A DNA stretch of 64,000 nucleotides, taken from Sabellastarte sp. h YS-2021. Taxonomy: Eukaryota; Annelida; Polychaeta; Sabellida; Sabellidae. A program made the translations under genes and the position numbers. The stretch spans positions 52,255,028 through 52,319,027 of the forward strand of contig OZ024936.1 of NCBI GenBank assembly GCA_964017235.1, written 5' to 3'. Below, piece by piece: positions 54,765 through 64,000 of this stretch (positions within the stretch are counted from its first letter, which is position 1; each line of letters begins with the position of its first letter). The notes below the pieces were generated by a model. It did not search any database, had not been told where the DNA came from, and worked only from the letters and a program-made list of their open reading frames with translations.

Positions 54765-57390
54765 TTGTTGGTTACCTTTCATCTATTAATTCTTCATATT
54801 ACATTTGTGGCGACTTCAACATTCATGTTGATGTTCCAGTTGGTGACGGTCAGAAATTCACTACCTTCTTGATTCATGTGACCTCAAACAGTTAGTCAAT
54901 AAACCTACTCATCTACATGGTCACATATTGGACCTGATTTTATCCCCCTGTGATTAGGACACCATTGCTGATGTTAAAATTTGTGACTTTGTTTCCGATC
55001 ACGCATTAGTCACATGTTCATGTTGCCTTCCCTTGTCAAGTGTCTCATACTCCAAATGTAGTTCAATATAGAAGGTTCCACCGTATCAATATGTCTGACT
55101 TCCGCTCAGATCTCAAAAATAGTCCTTCGTCAAGTCTCCAGCTGATGCTGTTGTCGATCTGTATGATCAATATGTACATGATTTGAGTGATGTTCTGGAT
55201 AGGCATGCACCTCTTATATCTAAATTGACGAAAAAGGAGTCCGCCGATTGGATGTCTGATGATTATCGACGTGCAAAGTCCCTTAGGCGCCAATTTGAGA
55301 GAACCTGGCGTAGGGCTAAAAGTACACTTAACAGGAGTAGGCTTCGTCGCCAGATTGCTCGGTGCAATGCACTTGTAAATAAAGATAAATCAGACTACTA
55401 TAGCAAACTGATCTCAGACAATAGTCATGACTCTCGAAAACTTTGGCGTGAGCTCCATAAGACCCTGAACAGGGTTTCTGATGCCACACTTCCATCTCAT
55501 GAGTCCGAAAAGTCATTGGCTGACCAGTTTGCCTCCTTCTTCACCAACAAAATTAAGAAGATTAGAGATAATTTTGCTTCTTCTGGCACTGAATATGATG
55601 TTAACCCTCCTTCAGATCCTCCCCAAATTACTGTCTTTAGGCAAGTTTCTGAAGATGCTGTTGATAAAATAATTAAAGCATCACCAACAAAATCATGCCT
55701 GTTGGACCCTCTGCCGGCATTCCTGATTAAGGAATGCATTGATATATTGCTACCATCCCTTACAAAGCTAGTCAACTGCTCACTCATGGAGGGATGCGTT
55801 CCTGATGCCTTCAAATCTACTGTGGTTACTCCACTTATTAAAAAGCCAAATCTTCCCTCAAATGACCTTAAGAATTATCGCCCTGTATCAGGTCTCAGTT
55901 TTATATCTAAATTGGTAGAACGTGTGGTTGCTAAGCAACTGTTAGAACATATTAATGCCAATAACTTAGACAACCCGTACCAGTCGGCATATAAGGCGGG
56001 CCATTCAACTGAGACTGCTCTTCTCTACATAAAAAATGAGGTTCACTTATCATTGTCAAGAGGTGAATCCACTGCCTTGGTATTGCTTGACTTGTCTGCT
56101 GCCTTCGACACCATTGATCATTCTACTCTTCTGGGTTGCCTCCAAAACTGGTTTGGGGTCAGTGGCTCCGTTCTGAAATGGTTCACATCCTACCTAATGG
56201 ACCGTTACCAATCAGTAAAAATTGGTTCTACTTTGTCAGATGTTTTAAACTCCTATTTGGTGTTCCCCAAGGTTCTGTCCTGGGTCCTTTGTTGTTCTCA
56301 TTGTACACTACCCCCCTCAGTTCCATTATCAGTAAACATAATGGAATAAAGTTTCATTTCTATGCAGATGATAGCCAACTTTATATACATTTATCCCAGA
56401 AGAATGCATCTGCTGCCTTTGAAAAGCTAAATAAGTGCCTAAATGATGTTAAAGAGTGGATGACAACTAGTAAGCTCAAACTGAATCCTGATAAGACTGA
56501 GTTTATCGTCTTTGGTTCGAAGAGACAAAGGGATAAGTTGAAAGCATGTTTTCCAATTGATATCCTGGGCAACTCACTCTGCCCTGCAGATTCAGTAAAA
56601 AATCTGGGTGTGTGGTTTGATTCAGATTTCTCTTTGTCCAAGCATGTTCAGAATGTCTGCAAAAGTTGTTTTGTTAAACTCCGTGACTTCAGACATGTCA
56701 GGCGGTTTCTTACTCATGATGTTTCTGTGCTTGTAGCCAACGCTCTTGTTAGTAGTCGGTTGGATTACTGCAACTAACTTTTCAGGAGCCTGTCCAAGTT
56801 CAATCTACGCAAATTACAGTGCATCCAAAATAGTGCAGCTAGAATTGTATCAAACACCAGTCGATACACCAGCATAACTCCTGTGCTAAAGAAACTGCAT
56901 TGGCTTCCTGTTGAACAGCGCATTGTGTTCAAGACAGTCACACTTGTTTATAAGTATCTTCACACAGGTTTTCCCAGGTATTTTTCACCACATCTTTCTT
57001 CCTACAGCAGTTCTTATAGTACCAGGCGCAGTCAAAGTGGTGGTAATTTCCTAGTTATTCCAAAGTTCTGCCCCTCTGTTCATAAATCTGTCAAACAGTT
57101 TGGTAATAGTTTTGCGTTTGATGCTCCTACTGTGTGGAATACTCTCCCTGATGTGATTCGTGCCTCTCCATCCCTGGCCTCCTTCAGAAGACAGCTTAAA
57201 ACCTACCTGTACACCAAAGCATATCCACCCTAGCCTGAATCATCCCCCTGGCGTTCTCCGTGGTGTTCGACCCCTGTTATGTCCCTGGACACAGAATTTT
57301 GTTGACTGCTTTTTGTTTTGTTGCGCCTTAGAGTCCTCTTGTTTGGGGAGATTAAGCGCTATAAAAGTCCAATTAGAATTAGAATATTTC
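54637..57390 (+). mobile_element. CR1/L2-like LINE, rearranged, endonuclease remnant plus RT
   Basis: An out-of-place 128-bp RT-linker segment (54637-54764) precedes an endonuclease C-terminus (ICGDFNIHVDVP at about 54806, ILDLILSP at about 54928, SDHALVTC at about 54998). Then comes the linker and RT in order from 55183: [37 protein letters not shown] frameshift lies at about 56260, followed by [23 protein letters not shown] and LDYCN ending at an in-frame TAA (56775-56777). The rest (56778-57233) stays in the same frame to LKTYLYTKAYPP. The 3' end TTGCGCCTTAGAGTC...GCGCTATAAAAGTCCAATTAG matches the copy at 38.1 kb. It cannot make a full protein. Confidence 0.85.
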
Positions 57391-57399
57391 ATTGTTATG

Positions 57400-58434
57400 T
57401 CGATCGAAGTCAGAGTTTGATATAACACAATTAAATCAAAAGTTTTAGCTCCTCAAAAAGTATACCTAATTGTTTGAAGAAAGAGCAAATAATTTTTCAA
57501 TCAAAGTAAATGAGGTAATCACGAAGTCAGTAAATGTAAAAACCAAAGAAAATAGATCTTCATTGATTGAATGCAGAAATTAACCAAACAAGATTTGTGA
57601 ACGAGTAAAGAATATTAATGACAGATTCATTGCTTCTGCATTAAACTTGTGAATAGACATTTGGGTGATCAAGAGGTAGCCTGTCACTCATATGTGACAT
57701 CACCTTTACTGCTTAATGCTGAGATGCCAGAGATGTGTCGTCTACATGTGACAGCACCTTTACCGGTTGATAGTGTCTGCTATGGTGCACACGTTCTGAT
57801 GTATTCACAAAGTAGATTGGCGGGATACCAAGAGGGCAGTTTTGATTTTGTAACTGAACAAGTCACGTGAAATTCCACATTCTGTATCTCTTCTCACATT
57901 TTATGTAAGTAGGTCAGCTTTCTGGTCTGGTAACTTTGGTTACATGGGGTCTTCATAAGATTGATCTCTCTTGTCAAATATCGTTCCTATTATTGTTGAC
58001 TGAGCAAATAGAAATGAGGTTAAAAAGTTTACTTGTTCAGCCAAATTTTGGTTGTGTTAATACTGGCTCATCAAATGAAAAGTCAGTGACTTGAATCTGT
58101 AATTGTTGCTGGAATTAACTGTTGTGATCGAGTTTATGTGGGGGAACCGTACCGTCATTTTGATTTCCATGCTAATATGTCAATTTCTTTGTCCACGAAC
58201 GTGTACATCAGTTTGTGGTTTGTCTGCTTAAAATCAACATTTCTTAAGAAATTCTACCAGACTGGACTTTCTACCATGATATATACATGCAAGATACACA
58301 TGAGTGTAAGATACGGCACGTGCAAACAATGTAAGTAAGTGGGGGAAACCTACAATACTAGCAAGGAGGATGCACGTGCCCAAGTTTCTTATAAATTACG
58401 CCTTGGGACGTGGATGTGTTTGTAACCGTACTGT
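57400..58434. other. No gene recognised
   Basis: Intergenic. A 73-codon open frame at 57649-57870 has no family features, and a direct repeat (TGTGACA(T/G)CACCTTTAC) occurs at 57693 and 57748. Confidence 0.4.
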
Positions 58435-58932
58435 GTGCACATAGAGAATAATGTGCATGTCAATTTTTATTGCTGGGTCTCTGCAACCTTGAGATTCTGT
58501 TATAAAACCACATGTGTAGCTTTAGTGTCCCTTGCTAATAAGCTGATGTTTTTCTGTAACCAGGAAGTACGTGCCCGTATAATGGGATGTAAGAGAGGCT
58601 TAAAATACAAAATGTGTCTAGCCACAAAAGACCCTGATGAGTTAAATATTTTCAGCTCGAATATAGCTTCAGAGGCCAGCACAGAGTTATGTGACCTAGG
58701 TATAAAGCTTGTAAAACATAAGAAACATCTCTTGCTCACACTTAAAAAATATAATCTAGGAATTAATTACTTGGGCACAGTAGGATCGGGTTCCAAATTA
58801 CTGGCTAAAATACCACAAGCATTGATAATTTCATTGACGTTAGGTGTCAATAAGAGAAGGTTGTTCATTGTACAGATGCAGGATGCAAACATCTTGGAAA
58901 ATTCAAAATGCCAAGCATGTTATAGCATGTAA
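58435..58932 (+). CDS. Hypothetical ORF, 165 codons, function unknown
   Basis: The central part (about residues 50-130) is Lys/Leu-rich and soluble-looking, and ends with several hydrophobic stretches. I recognise no domain. The first 45 residues look non-coding, so a real exon, if any, might begin at the CAG-AAGT-like boundary near 58560 (TTTCTGTAACCAG). It could equally be chance in AT-rich DNA. Confidence 0.2.
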   Translation: MHIENNVHVNFYCWVSATLRFCYKTTCVALVSLANKLMFFCNQEVRARIMGCKRGLKYKMCLATKDPDELNIFSSNIASEASTELCDLGIKLVKHKKHLLLTLKKYNLGINYLGTVGSGSKLLAKIPQALIISLTLGVNKRRLFIVQMQDANILENSKCQACYSM

Positions 58933-59231
58933 GATGTGATATTTAGGTGACCAATTCTTACTTAAAAAACAACAAAAAATTGCATAGATTATGTGACAGA
59001 TTACATAAACCAACTTAAAATTAGACAGAATTCAGTACATATACAAAATATTAACATATGAAAATTTGAATTGAAGGCAACTGGATATTTTAAAAATAGG
59101 GTCATTTTGTTGTTTCAAGTTTAAAATATATATAACACCAGAAAATGACTTAATCTGATGTAAAAACGATTGTATGCACAGACGTCGCTCTCACCAAGTA
59201 CAAAATAACATTCTCTTGATTTTGCAGCATG

Positions 59232-59453
59232 TTATATTAAATTTAAACCATAGATTTTTTCTTCATTCTTTCGCCAAGAGATGTCATTCACTGAGACCGA
59301 TCTTGTCCTGTAAACTACTTTCTTCTGCTGCAATCGTTTGATGTAGAAATGACAGCACTCAAACCAGTCCTTGAATATAGTCATCCACACAGGGATATCC
59401 ACAATAAACATGACCAGAAACTCCAGAAACATGAATATCACAGCCACTGTACC
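59232..59453 (-). CDS. Candidate last exon of an unidentified membrane protein
   Basis: An acceptor TTTTGTTTTTTAG precedes GTACAGTGGC. The exon encodes a hydrophobic segment TVAVIFMFLEFLVMFIVDI (about 20 residues, one TM helix), then a basic tail with Trp and Cys (WMTIFKDWFECC, KRLQQKK), and stops at 59232. It joins in phase 1 to the exon at 60165-60233. The reading suggests a single-pass or last-TM segment with a short cytoplasmic end. No family is recognised. Confidence 0.4.
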   Translation of the reverse strand, partial: GTVAVIFMFLEFLVMFIVDIPVWMTIFKDWFECCHFYIKRLQQKKVVYRTRSVSVNDISWRKNEEKIYGLNLI

Positions 59454-59540
59454 TAAAAAACAAAATGTTCTAGAGATCACTTTTTCATTTTTTTTAAGCG
59501 CAAGCCTCGATAGAGCTCATGCTTCTACAGATTACATTTT

Positions 59541-59905
59541 TTTGGCTCCCAACTTTCATGAATTGTGGCGTGATGAGTATTTGTCTGCTCACTGAAGTTA
59601 AGCGGCAATGGGCTATGTTAGTACTTGGGCCGTCTGACCAGCTAGTTCCAGCGTTGGAATTTCTTTGTGTCCCCAGACTTTCGTAAATACTAGTGCACTA
59701 CTCATGTCTCTGATGGCCTTGCATTCACTCTAGGGGACCAAAACACCTTTTGGCCTTGTTTTGTCTCCGGACTTTCATGAATTGTGGCACAGTGTAATGA
59801 GTATCTGTCTGTTCACTGAAGTTAAGCAGCAATGAGGCTACGTTAGTACTGAGATGGGTGACCACCTTGGTGCACTACTTGTGTGTCTGAAAGCTTGTTG
59901 AAATA
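59541..59905 (+). repeat. Tandem pair of 5S rRNA-related repeats
   Basis: Each unit has ACTTTCATGAATTGTGGC, then a 5S-like stretch CACTGAAGTTAAGC(G/A)GCAAT..GGCTA(T/C)GTTAGTACT, then GGG(T/C)..(G/C)TGACCA, and later GTGCACTACT. The stretch matches the 3' half of eukaryotic 5S rRNA (AAGTTAAGC...GTTAGTACTTGG...GGGTGACC). Units begin at about 59551 and 59771. Probably a 5S-derived SINE or pseudogenes, not working 5S genes. Confidence 0.65.
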
Positions 59906-60164
59906 ATTCTAAGAATCTTAGTGAATATGGACCAAGTGCATAAGGGGGTTTATATGATGTAAATGTTTATAATGTAGGATAATGGATTATTCCGTTGTAA
60001 GTGAATATAGATTTAGATTAAATGTTGAAAATTTAACCATGCCACTTCACTTATTGTTTGAAAAGTTGCCAGAAAAGAGTCCTTCCTCATGTCTTCATGT
60101 TAGAAAATAAATACTTTATATAAATTAATTGAACAAGAAGACATCAGTAACATATACAACTCAC
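59906..60164. other. Intronic or intergenic, no feature
   Basis: Nothing recognised. Confidence 0.4.
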
Positions 60165-60233
60165 CTATAAACTCAGCATTTTCTGCTTCTACTGGTTTCA
60201 AATATTCATTTTCTTTATCAGCATCGACGATTT
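60165..60233 (-). CDS. Candidate penultimate exon of the same gene, 69 bp
   Basis: It lies between acceptor TTCAATCTTCCAAG and the near-perfect donor ATAG|GTGAGT. It encodes IVDADKENEYLKPVEAENAEFI, an acidic juxtamembrane segment. Both boundaries are phase 1, and the join to the TM exon gives EFI-G-TVAVIF. The strong donor and matched phase are the main support. Confidence 0.4.
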
Positions 60234-60239
60234 CTTGGA

Positions 60240-61034
60240 AGATTGAAAATAAATATGCATATAATGAAGGAAATATTTCAACAAGGAAAGATAATCTATG
60301 TAAGTGAATATATTTCTTCAAAAGCTGTTGACCATCAATAAAAAATTGTTGAGTTGTGTGGTCTTTTTCAAAACTTTGACCATCTTACTATACTAAAAGT
60401 CAGATGTCAAATTGTATCCTTGTTACCTGTGCTGATAAAGTAAAGAGGTCTCAGTGATCACGTGATTGACGAGTTTTGGAACACTTGTTTGCCACTACCT
60501 TGATACTGGTATCAAAGCTGTTGTAATAATCAGAGAGGCCTGATCTGATTTAACATAAACATTGAAATGGGCATTAAACCCAATTTTAATTTAAAGGCCA
60601 ATACACAACATCAACAGTATGACATTAAACTTGAGATCTGCTGTGACATACCTTGTCTTTGCGTATCAAAAATAATACAGTTTGATATGATACAAAACAA
60701 TGTTTTGGGGCAATTTTCCAACTTTTATTGGATTGGTAAGCATTATTTACATTGCAAGTTAAATGAACACAACTTCTTACTTGATTTTTGTCTAATTTTG
60801 AAAATGCTTTAACCATTTTCTTCAGCTCGAGGGCTTGTAACTAAAAGCATTGTATCAGAGGGTTTTGGACCTTTATGATAAATGAAAGTCCATTGTCACA
60901 GTCTGTACTTTATATTTTGGAAATCTTTCGTAATCAGTGTTTTCTATGATGAAATTATTTTATGTGTATATATTCTCACTATATAGCCCATAACATAGTG
61001 TGTGTCTAAAGGCATACAATGTGATTAAAACAAA
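60240..61034. other. No feature recognised
   Basis: AT-rich. It would be intron if the minus-strand exons are real. Confidence 0.4.
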
Positions 61035-61487
61035 TTCTAACATGACATGGATGTGTCCTTGATTCTGATTGGCTAAACAACGAAATACTTCACCGGTAAA
61101 ATACAGTGCAACCCTGTCACTCCCTATTATCGCTCATTATGGTTGCAACAATGAACGTGTTACAGTAAAATTTGCAGTAATTATTCATCTTAAAATAAAA
61201 TCTTAGAATAGGAATAACCCCCTCCAAAACCATGGTATATGCAGAATTTTACCATGGTTTGAGGCAATAATTTATAACCTCAAACCATGGTAAAATTCTA
61301 CGTATACCGTGCTTTGGTCAGGGGATATTTTTATATCCTAAAGCTATGGTAAAACCCATCTATACATGTGGGCTGTTCCGATAACAACCCTCTGCGTGAA
61401 TAATGGATGGAACAGCCTTCATAAAATCGTTTAATATCAGCAAAATTGCGATTATTAATTACGCTAAAATATTCTGTCATGTTAGAA
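61035..61487. mobile_element. MITE with 13-bp perfect TIRs
   Basis: TTCTAACATGACA at 61035-61047 is the exact inverse of TGTCATGTTAGAA at 61475-61487. The internal phrase GATTCTGATTGGCTAA follows the left end. A foldback block (61203-61340) lies inside. No TSD was established. Confidence 0.55.
61203..61340. repeat. Foldback with CCATGG core, copy A
   Basis: AATAGGAATAACCCCCTCC...CAGAATTTTACCATGGTTTGAGG is mirrored by CCTCAAACCATGGTAAAATTC...ATATCCTA. The shared core is GAATTTTACCATGGTTTGAG. Confidence 0.65.
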
Positions 61488-61568
61488 TAGGAATAACACC
61501 CTCCAAACCATATGGTATATGCAGAATTTTACCATGGTTTGAGATTATAGGTGTTATTCCTATATTGA
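61486..61568. repeat. Foldback with CCATGG core, copy B
   Basis: AATAGGAATAACACC and its inverse GGTGTTATTCCTAT bracket the same TGCAGAATTTTACCATGG core as copy A. Copy B begins right at the edge of the 61035-61487 MITE. Confidence 0.6.
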
Positions 61569-61569
61569 G

Positions 61570-62620
61570 ATAAAAATACTTTGACACTCCATGAATCTTG
61601 GATGCCAGGTGTAGTCTGTTCGGGAACACAGTGAATATTTCTTGGCTGCTTTGTCAGGAAATTCATATCCACTCTGAAATTGTTAAGGTAAGTGTACATT
61701 CCATGTTTGCAATTCACTGTCAGGAAATATTATTTTTTTCCATCTCAAAATGGAAGGATAAGAGGTTTGTCGATATACATTGTACGTAAGAAATGAGATT
61801 TGCAAGTGGCAATTTTGACACTGAGGAAACATTTTTTGCTTTTAATTCAAAACTAAACAGAATATTTTACCAATTTCACAATTTTTGCAACAAAATGCGG
61901 CCAATTGGTTCCGATCTGTCGCAGAACATTCACTAGTCTTGCTAAAGGCTCAAGCTTTTTTGCAATTTCGGAAAAATTTCAGTTCGGATAATGAAGTTTC
62001 AGTTGATATAATATACTCTTACATACGCTGGTTTTTGCATAAGCATGCTGACACTGATAAAGCAAAACAGAAAGCCTTGTAAACTCTGTGGTGAGCCTTT
62101 ATCTCCTAACATATACGGGTGCTTTATGAAGACCAAGTATATGTTACATGTTTGAAAATTATATGGTACAAAGTTGAGTATTCGACAATATAAGCATTTC
62201 AATTTTATGTTAGCACATATATTGTAACGTGTGAAAACAGTGGTCAACTTTTTATTTTTTTTTATCTCAAAATGGCGGACTTTATTGTACTGTTGATTTC
62301 TGTATCGTGAAATATTTGTATAAGAATTTAACAAATAAGATAGTAACGGTATGATTTTCTGTAAATAAACAACATCATGTTGTGAAAAAAATGTATCACA
62401 ATGGATTTGAACACACAGAAAATTTTTTTTACAATAAACTTGTTGAACCACAAACGGGCTACAATACCCTGTTCTAGAGTTTAGCTTCTAAAAGTAATTT
62501 AATTTTTTTTCTATTCCTCCCCCCCCCCCCCCCCCTCCCCAGAAAAAGGTAAGGTTGAAGCTCCATTGACATATGGTAACAAAATAAATTATTCAGATAA
62601 TTAGATAATAAAATGGTTTT
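61570..62620. other. No gene recognised; C17 run
   Basis: AT-rich, with a C-run at 62519-62535. The 150-codon minus-strand frame (61999-62451) lacks family features and is low-complexity. Confidence 0.4.
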
Positions 62621-62623
62621 TAA

Positions 62624-62812
62624 TATATTTATTTATTTGGGGTTTAATGTAGCTTTCAATACTGTATATGCCATATCACGACGGTTAGTTTTATGGGCAG
62701 AGAAAACCAGCACATACAGTTGGTCCAGGTTCTGTACTGTAAACTGCCGACCACTCGGTAAGAAACTACCTACTTTCCCACCTAGGGTCCAGGGTTTGAA
62801 CCACTGAGATTT
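62624..62812 (-). mobile_element. SINE, head-truncated
   Basis: The reverse strand shows the SINE body (AAGTAGGTAGTTTCTTACCG, TGTATGTGCTGGTTTTCTCTGC) and the 3' end TTGAAAGCTACATTAAACCCC followed by AAATAAATAAATA. A B-box-like GGTTCAAACC remains at the 5' side. Confidence 0.75.
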
Positions 62813-63280
62813 GAGTATTAAACAGTATATAAATCACGTATACACTGACTCCAAACAAAGGTAGTTATTTCTATTATAAAAGGATTATATTTATGTTTTG
62901 TTAAATGCCTAGTGCTTATAATGTACATGTATTTGAAACCACGTGTAATAAAACTGAATAAATATTTAGACAGAAGAAGGTCTCCCCCTTTATAGCTGAA
63001 GTTAAGTTTAATGCTACAGCCAAGGTAAGTGCCTTCATTGGCAAATCTTTCCTGCAATATACCATGTATCAGTGTCACGTTACAATAAATTTATAAATGT
63101 CTTAGGCAACTCGAGAGCTTACATTCAATATTGTCAAACACAGGTGAAGAGGGTTGTATATATTACTGTTTACTGACTGACTAGACCCAGCATAAAGGTG
63201 CCCCTTTATAATGGGAAATTTAGAAATTTGCCTGGCATACAGGTTGTGACAAAACAAAGGGTTTATTTTGTAAAGTATCT
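62813..63280. other. No supported feature
   Basis: Possible intron of the minus-strand gene. The open frame at 62818-63078 has no usable splice context. Confidence 0.35.
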
Positions 63281-63283
63281 AAC

Positions 63284-63372
63284 CTTGCACCAGTAGGATA
63301 TTTTGTCTCCATATTCCACAGATATAGCATGTGTCTGGATGTCAAACCAGGATGGGAAAGGAGCACAGGCAA
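63284..63372 (-). CDS. Candidate ectodomain exon, 89 bp
   Basis: Acceptor TACTTTACTTTCCAG and donor GCAAG|GTTAGA bound a reading of ACAPFPSWFDIQTHAIS followed by VEYGDKISYWCK, with two Cys and an extracellular look. It may belong to the same minus-strand gene as 60165-60233, whose 5' part would then lie beyond base 64000. Linkage is inferred from strand and order only. Confidence 0.3.
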
Positions 63373-63730
63373 CTGGAAAGTAAAGTAGATTTCATTAACT
63401 TCATGTGCATGTAAAACATGCACAAACCTTAAAGTCCAATTTTAAAGCAAACAATAAATAAGTAGGTGTAATACCTTTTGGATTAATTGAAAATGTAACA
63501 AATCAGGAGTGAAAAACTTTGACTTGGGGGTTATAAGATCTACATAGCCTAAATATCTATGAACTCTGTACACATAATCAGTAAACTGGTGAAATTACTT
63601 ACATAATGACCTCATGTAAGTTACCACCATGGCCTCACATGGAGTGCACAGAGATTTGAGTATTATTAATGAACAGTGATTTGATTGGATAAGGGGAGTC
63701 TCACACCTGGATTGTCAATAATAATAATTC

Positions 63731-63958
63731 GGGGCTTGTTAGTGTAGTGGGAAACACATTTGCCTTCCAACCCTGGGGTAGGGGGTTTGAACTCCAGACC
63801 CAACCCTCTGTACGAGTGGCGGTAGTTGCTTACCGATAGTAGTCAATTTATAGTGCAGAATCTTTACTTGTTGTCTCTGCACGTCAAACTACCTTTGGTG
63901 ATATGACTTATACAATGTGTTGAAAGTGATTGCAAACACAAATAAAAAAATAAATAAC
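63731..63958 (+). mobile_element. tRNA-derived SINE
   Basis: The head is GGGGCTTGTTAGTGTAGTGG, with a B-box GGTTTGAACTCC. The body is GGCGGTAGTTGCTTACCGATAG, and the 3' end is TGTTGAAAGTGATTGCAAAC followed by ACAAATAAAAAAATAAAT. Confidence 0.78.
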
Positions 63959-64000
63959 TGCCACACAGAGATCCCGGGGCCTTGATATTTATTAAGACCT

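Noticed and set aside
59575..59640. Functional 5S rRNA gene
   Set aside because: Only the 3' half is recognisable, the 5' half is unrelated, and both units have mutations in conserved positions.
61999..62451. 150-codon minus-strand open frame
   Set aside because: The composition follows AT-rich DNA and there is no recognised domain or splice context.

Overview
This window is eukaryotic, intron-bearing, AT-rich and full of transposons. The repertoire fits a marine invertebrate: DIRS-type tyrosine-recombinase retrotransposons, CR1/L2-like LINEs, tRNA-derived SINEs ending in (AAAT)n, an animal CACTA/EnSpm-type DNA transposon, and two DEG/ENaC channel genes. The SINE 3' region (TGTTGAAAG-GACGTAAAACCC followed by AAATAAATAAAT) reminds me of bivalve molluscs, so a bivalve or other lophotrochozoan is my best guess. 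I cannot prove it from sequence alone.

1-8.2 kb: the 3' part of a decayed DIRS-type retrotransposon (gag, RT-RNase H, tyrosine recombinase, then complementary terminal repeats). A second, older DIRS copy starts near 5.69 kb. That older copy is the landing pad for most of what follows. It is split by a 5'-truncated SINE (with target-site duplication), by a GATGTCA-rich DNA transposon (6683-8028), and then by a very large CACTA/EnSpm-like transposon (8177-29755). Its RNase H reading resumes at about 30187.

8.2-29.8 kb: the main system. It is a two-gene transposon with CCCTTAC terminal inverted repeats and TTTGCGAA-type subterminal repeats at both ends. It carries a two-exon transposase (901 aa, minus strand) and a two-exon BEN-domain protein (534 aa, plus strand) whose single intron appears to be GC-AG. 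The first 8,981 bp are tandemly duplicated almost without change, and the second unit begins exactly at the terminal base of the left inverted repeat. The array therefore holds two intact transposase genes, one complete BEN gene and one orphan BEN first exon. A SINE interrupted by a hAT-type MITE with an 8-bp TSD lies inside the element and was duplicated with it.

30-49 kb: the tail of the older DIRS copy, several SINEs, TIR families with short palindromic motif arrays, an intronless DEG/ENaC gene (34456-35892, minus), a CR1/L2-like LINE, a PIF/Harbinger pseudogene cut by a LINE 3' end, and an ancient degenerate repeat of about 145 bp (48.2-49.15 kb).

49.6-64 kb: a second DEG/ENaC paralogue (49663-51111, minus) with duplicated upstream flank, a TIR element containing a 24-bp perfect palindrome, a rearranged LINE copy (54.6-57.4 kb), a tandem pair of 5S rRNA-related repeats, foldback MITEs, and candidate exons of an unidentified single-pass membrane protein on the minus strand that probably continues past the window edge.

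The host genes that look real are the two DEG/ENaC channels and, tentatively, the membrane-protein exons. The most notable system is the transposase plus BEN-protein transposon and its self-directed rearrangement.
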